From assembly GCA_030429835.1 (NCBI GenBank), contig JAUIGC010000009.1, positions 1 to 43,107 on the forward strand: DNA of 43,107 bases, written 5' to 3'. Within the stretch, counting starts at the first letter, position 1. Each line of letters opens with the position of its first letter. A program made the translations under genes and the position numbers. Shown in pieces: positions 41,491-43,107 of the stretch. The stretch is from Bacteroidia bacterium. Lineage in GTDB: Bacteria; Bacteroidota; Bacteroidia; Flavobacteriales; Flavobacteriaceae. A model generated the notes under the pieces. The model worked only from the letters and a program-made list of their open reading frames with translations, was not told the origin of the DNA and searched no databases.

Positions 41491-42267
41491 ATGGAAGAAA
41501 GTCTAAAGGTTACTTTTCTTGGAACGGGAACATCGCAGGGAATACCCGTCATAGGAAGTACGCATCCGGTATGTTTAAGTGACGATGTAAGGGACAAAAG
41601 ATTAAGGGTTTCCGTATTGCTACAGTGGGGAGAATATCATTTTGTAATTGATTGTGGTCCGGATTTTAGACAACAGATGTTGACCCATGAAGTAACACGG
41701 TTGGATGGTATTCTTTTCACCCATGAACATTCTGACCATACGGCAGGGTTGGATGATATTCGTCCATTTTTTTTCAGACAAGGAGATATTCCCATATATG
41801 CGCCCAAAAGGGTGGTAAAATCATTGAAGAGACGGTTCGATTATATTTTTCAAGAAAGGGACAGATATCCCGGTGCCCCGTCCGTAGCCATTAATTATGT
41901 GGAAAAGGGGAAGGATTTTGAAGTTGGTGATCGTACGGTAACCCCAATCCAAGTAATGCACAATCGGCTTAAGGTTTTTGGATATAGAATCGGTGGATTT
42001 ACGTATTTGACCGATGTGAAATCTGTTGAGGAAGAAGAATTTAAAAAGATTTTAGGGACTAAAGTATTGGTTGTAAATGCTTTGCGTATAGAGGCCCACC
42101 ATTCCCATTTTAACTTGGAGGAGGCGCTTTCCTTTGTTGAGAAGGTAAAACCTCAAAAGGCCTATTTTACACACATAAGCCATTTGTTGGGTTTTCATGG
42201 GGAAGTTGAAAAGAGTCTTCCTAAAAATGTACATTTGGCCTACGATAATCTTGTTATAGAATTATAG
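41491..42267 (+). CDS. MBL-fold metallo-hydrolase, PhnP-like
   Basis: 258 aa from the ATG at 41491; a TTG at 41482 is part of the -7-like box and is rejected. FLGTGTSQGIPVIG opens the domain, the metal motif is THEHSDHTAGLDD (HxHxDH), then FVIDCGPDFRQQ and the late His residues in VMHNRLKVFGYRI and FTHISHLLGFHG. This order fits the PhnP/RNase Z-like phosphodiesterase group. No phn genes lie nearby, so action on a cyclic phosphate is a family-level guess. Three bases separate it from the next gene, so co-transcription is likely. Confidence 0.9.
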   Translation: MEESLKVTFLGTGTSQGIPVIGSTHPVCLSDDVRDKRLRVSVLLQWGEYHFVIDCGPDFRQQMLTHEVTRLDGILFTHEHSDHTAGLDDIRPFFFRQGDIPIYAPKRVVKSLKRRFDYIFQERDRYPGAPSVAINYVEKGKDFEVGDRTVTPIQVMHNRLKVFGYRIGGFTYLTDVKSVEEEEFKKILGTKVLVVNALRIEAHHSHFNLEEALSFVEKVKPQKAYFTHISHLLGFHGEVEKSLPKNVHLAYDNLVIEL

Positions 42268-42270
42268 CAT

Positions 42271-42765
42271 ATGAAAAAGAACATTTATCTATATCTTTTT
42301 ATTTTTTCCGCATTGATTTGTTTGTATCTGGGCGTTAGCGGAAGCAAAATGTCCAAGGCCAGTTCCCAAAGAATACAAAGTTTGGAAACCAAGGTAGACG
42401 CTTTAAAGGATTCCCTGCAGCAAGCGGAATTACGTGTTCTGGAGATGCAATATTTTTCATTGGAGAATAATGACGATGCCATGGCGTACTATGACCATTT
42501 GGATTTGGAAAACCCTACGAGATATATTTCGGATAAATTATTGGAAACCAATGAATCCAAGGGGGATAATCCATTGGTTCCCTATGAGGGAATGCAAAAT
42601 GATTTTAAGATCAACAAAATCAAGGTCCTGAACCACAAATGGATTTTGGCCGATTTCTCTGATGGTAAATATTGGGGCGAAATTTTGATTCGTTATGAGC
42701 TAAAGGATGATCTGGGCATTGATTTCACCTTGATAGATCATTTGTTATATACCCGCAGCAACTAA
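42271..42765 (+). CDS. Membrane-anchored coiled-coil protein of unknown function
   Basis: 164 aa. A single N-terminal membrane helix (about residues 5-22) precedes a coiled-coil segment (about 30-65, SLETKVDALKDSLQQAELRV) and a small, beta-rich C-terminal domain (about 105-164, with HKWILADFSDGKYWGEILIR). It is predicted to face the periplasm. Similar in layout, though not obviously in sequence, to the 295-aa gene at 2605. It starts 3 bases after the PhnP-like gene. Its stop overlaps the convergent hydrolase stop by four bases. Confidence 0.75.
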   Translation: MKKNIYLYLFIFSALICLYLGVSGSKMSKASSQRIQSLETKVDALKDSLQQAELRVLEMQYFSLENNDDAMAYYDHLDLENPTRYISDKLLETNESKGDNPLVPYEGMQNDFKINKIKVLNHKWILADFSDGKYWGEILIRYELKDDLGIDFTLIDHLLYTRSN

Positions 42766-43107
42766 GGGTTTTCTTCAAGCCACTTTTTAAACGAATAGAA
42801 ATTTTGGGGAGCCACACCATGTCCCACGGGGTATTCTTCAAAAACGTTGTTGATTCCCAAGTTATCAAGGATTTCAGGTGCTTTTTGCGCCCATTCTATG
42901 GGAATTACTTGATCCACCTGACCATGCGAGGTATAAATACGCAAGGACTCGAAATTATTTGTGGCATAGCCTTCCTTCAAGATATTTTCATTGATGTATC
43001 CGCTTAGCGCAATCACCCTTTTAATTTTTTCGGGGTAGGAGAGCGCAACCGAATAGCTAAGAATGGTTCCTTGGCTAAAACCCAGTAATGTAATATCAGT
43101 ATCATCC
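42762..43107 (-). CDS. Alpha/beta hydrolase, phospholipase/carboxylesterase type (5' end beyond window)
   Basis: About 115 codons are visible; the N-terminus lies beyond the window. The nucleophile elbow GFSQG appears near 43070, then the catalytic Asp (SHGQVDQVIPIEWA) and His (YPVGHGVAPQNF), the layout of the esterase/YpfH family of small cytosolic hydrolases. It may cleave carboxylester bonds of lipids or small esters. A GTG at 43014-43016 can look like a start, but the conserved nucleophile lies upstream, so the true gene begins outside the window. Convergent with the coiled-coil gene, sharing four bases at the stops. Confidence 0.88.
   Translation of the reverse strand, partial: DDTDITLLGFSQGTILSYSVALSYPEKIKRVIALSGYINENILKEGYATNNFESLRIYTSHGQVDQVIPIEWAQKAPEILDNLGINNVFEEYPVGHGVAPQNFYSFKKWLEENP

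Noticed and set aside
1-43107. Mobile elements, CRISPR arrays, rRNA or tRNA genes
   Set aside because: I looked for transposase motifs, terminal repeats, regular spaced repeats and tRNA-like cloverleaf sequence and saw none; no defence-system genes were recognised.

Overview
The window reads as a chromosomal segment of a marine-type Flavobacteriaceae bacterium (phylum Bacteroidota). The evidence is AT-rich DNA, little Shine-Dalgarno sequence, several TAnnTTTG (-7) promoter boxes of the Bacteroidota housekeeping type, TonB-type outer-membrane barrels with carboxypeptidase-regulatory N-termini, DUF4834 and YfhO-family proteins, and a likely sulfonolipid gene pair. I see no rRNA, tRNA, CRISPR array, insertion sequence or prophage. 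This is mostly stable backbone with about 36 genes.

Layout. 1-2.4 kb (minus): truncated M16 zinc protease, MBL-fold lipoprotein, GNAT acetyltransferase. 2.6-5.3 kb: coiled-coil membrane protein, fumC, and an unlisted 57-aa membrane protein. 5.3-9.9 kb (minus): outer-membrane barrel with a Gly/Tyr-rich secreted partner, an ArsC-like reductase, and prfB with an intact programmed +1 frameshift. 10-13.3 kb (minus): the classic ATP-grasp / alpha-E / transglutaminase operon. 13.5-17.6 kb: zinc metalloprotease plus threonine aldolase, then YbaB and YegP-like genes. 17.8-24.7 kb: oligopeptidase B, a cysteine-synthase-like enzyme and an alpha-oxoamine synthase (probable cysteate and capnine synthesis), a convergent GNAT-fold protein, and a barrel with a polybasic tail. 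24.8-30.2 kb: DUF4834 protein, then YfhO, glycosyltransferase and flippase joined by one-base TAATG overlaps. 30.2-36.5 kb: AI-2E/PerM permease, RluA-type pseudouridine synthase, a basic Tyr/Arg/Ser-rich secreted protein, uvrA. 36.7-38.6 kb: a tandemly duplicated cassette. 38.6-43.1 kb: endonuclease III without its iron-sulfur cysteines, a BCP-type peroxiredoxin, a 492-aa protein of unknown function, a PhnP-like MBL hydrolase, a coiled-coil membrane protein, and a truncated alpha/beta hydrolase.

The most unusual part is the duplicated cassette at 36.7-38.6 kb. Each copy has a 193-aa ECF-type sigma factor (141 of 193 residues identical by hand count), a gap of about 70 bases containing a similar 16-base GTT-N10-AAC element, and a 47-aa microprotein. 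The two microproteins align without gaps (19 of 47 identical). The leaders before the two sigma genes also share motifs at nearly the same spacing. This suggests an undescribed sigma-plus-microprotein module in which the microprotein may be a regulator or partner of its sigma factor.

The other main theme is the envelope: sulfonolipid synthesis, polysaccharide assembly, two outer-membrane barrels, and three secreted proteins that end in strongly basic tails.
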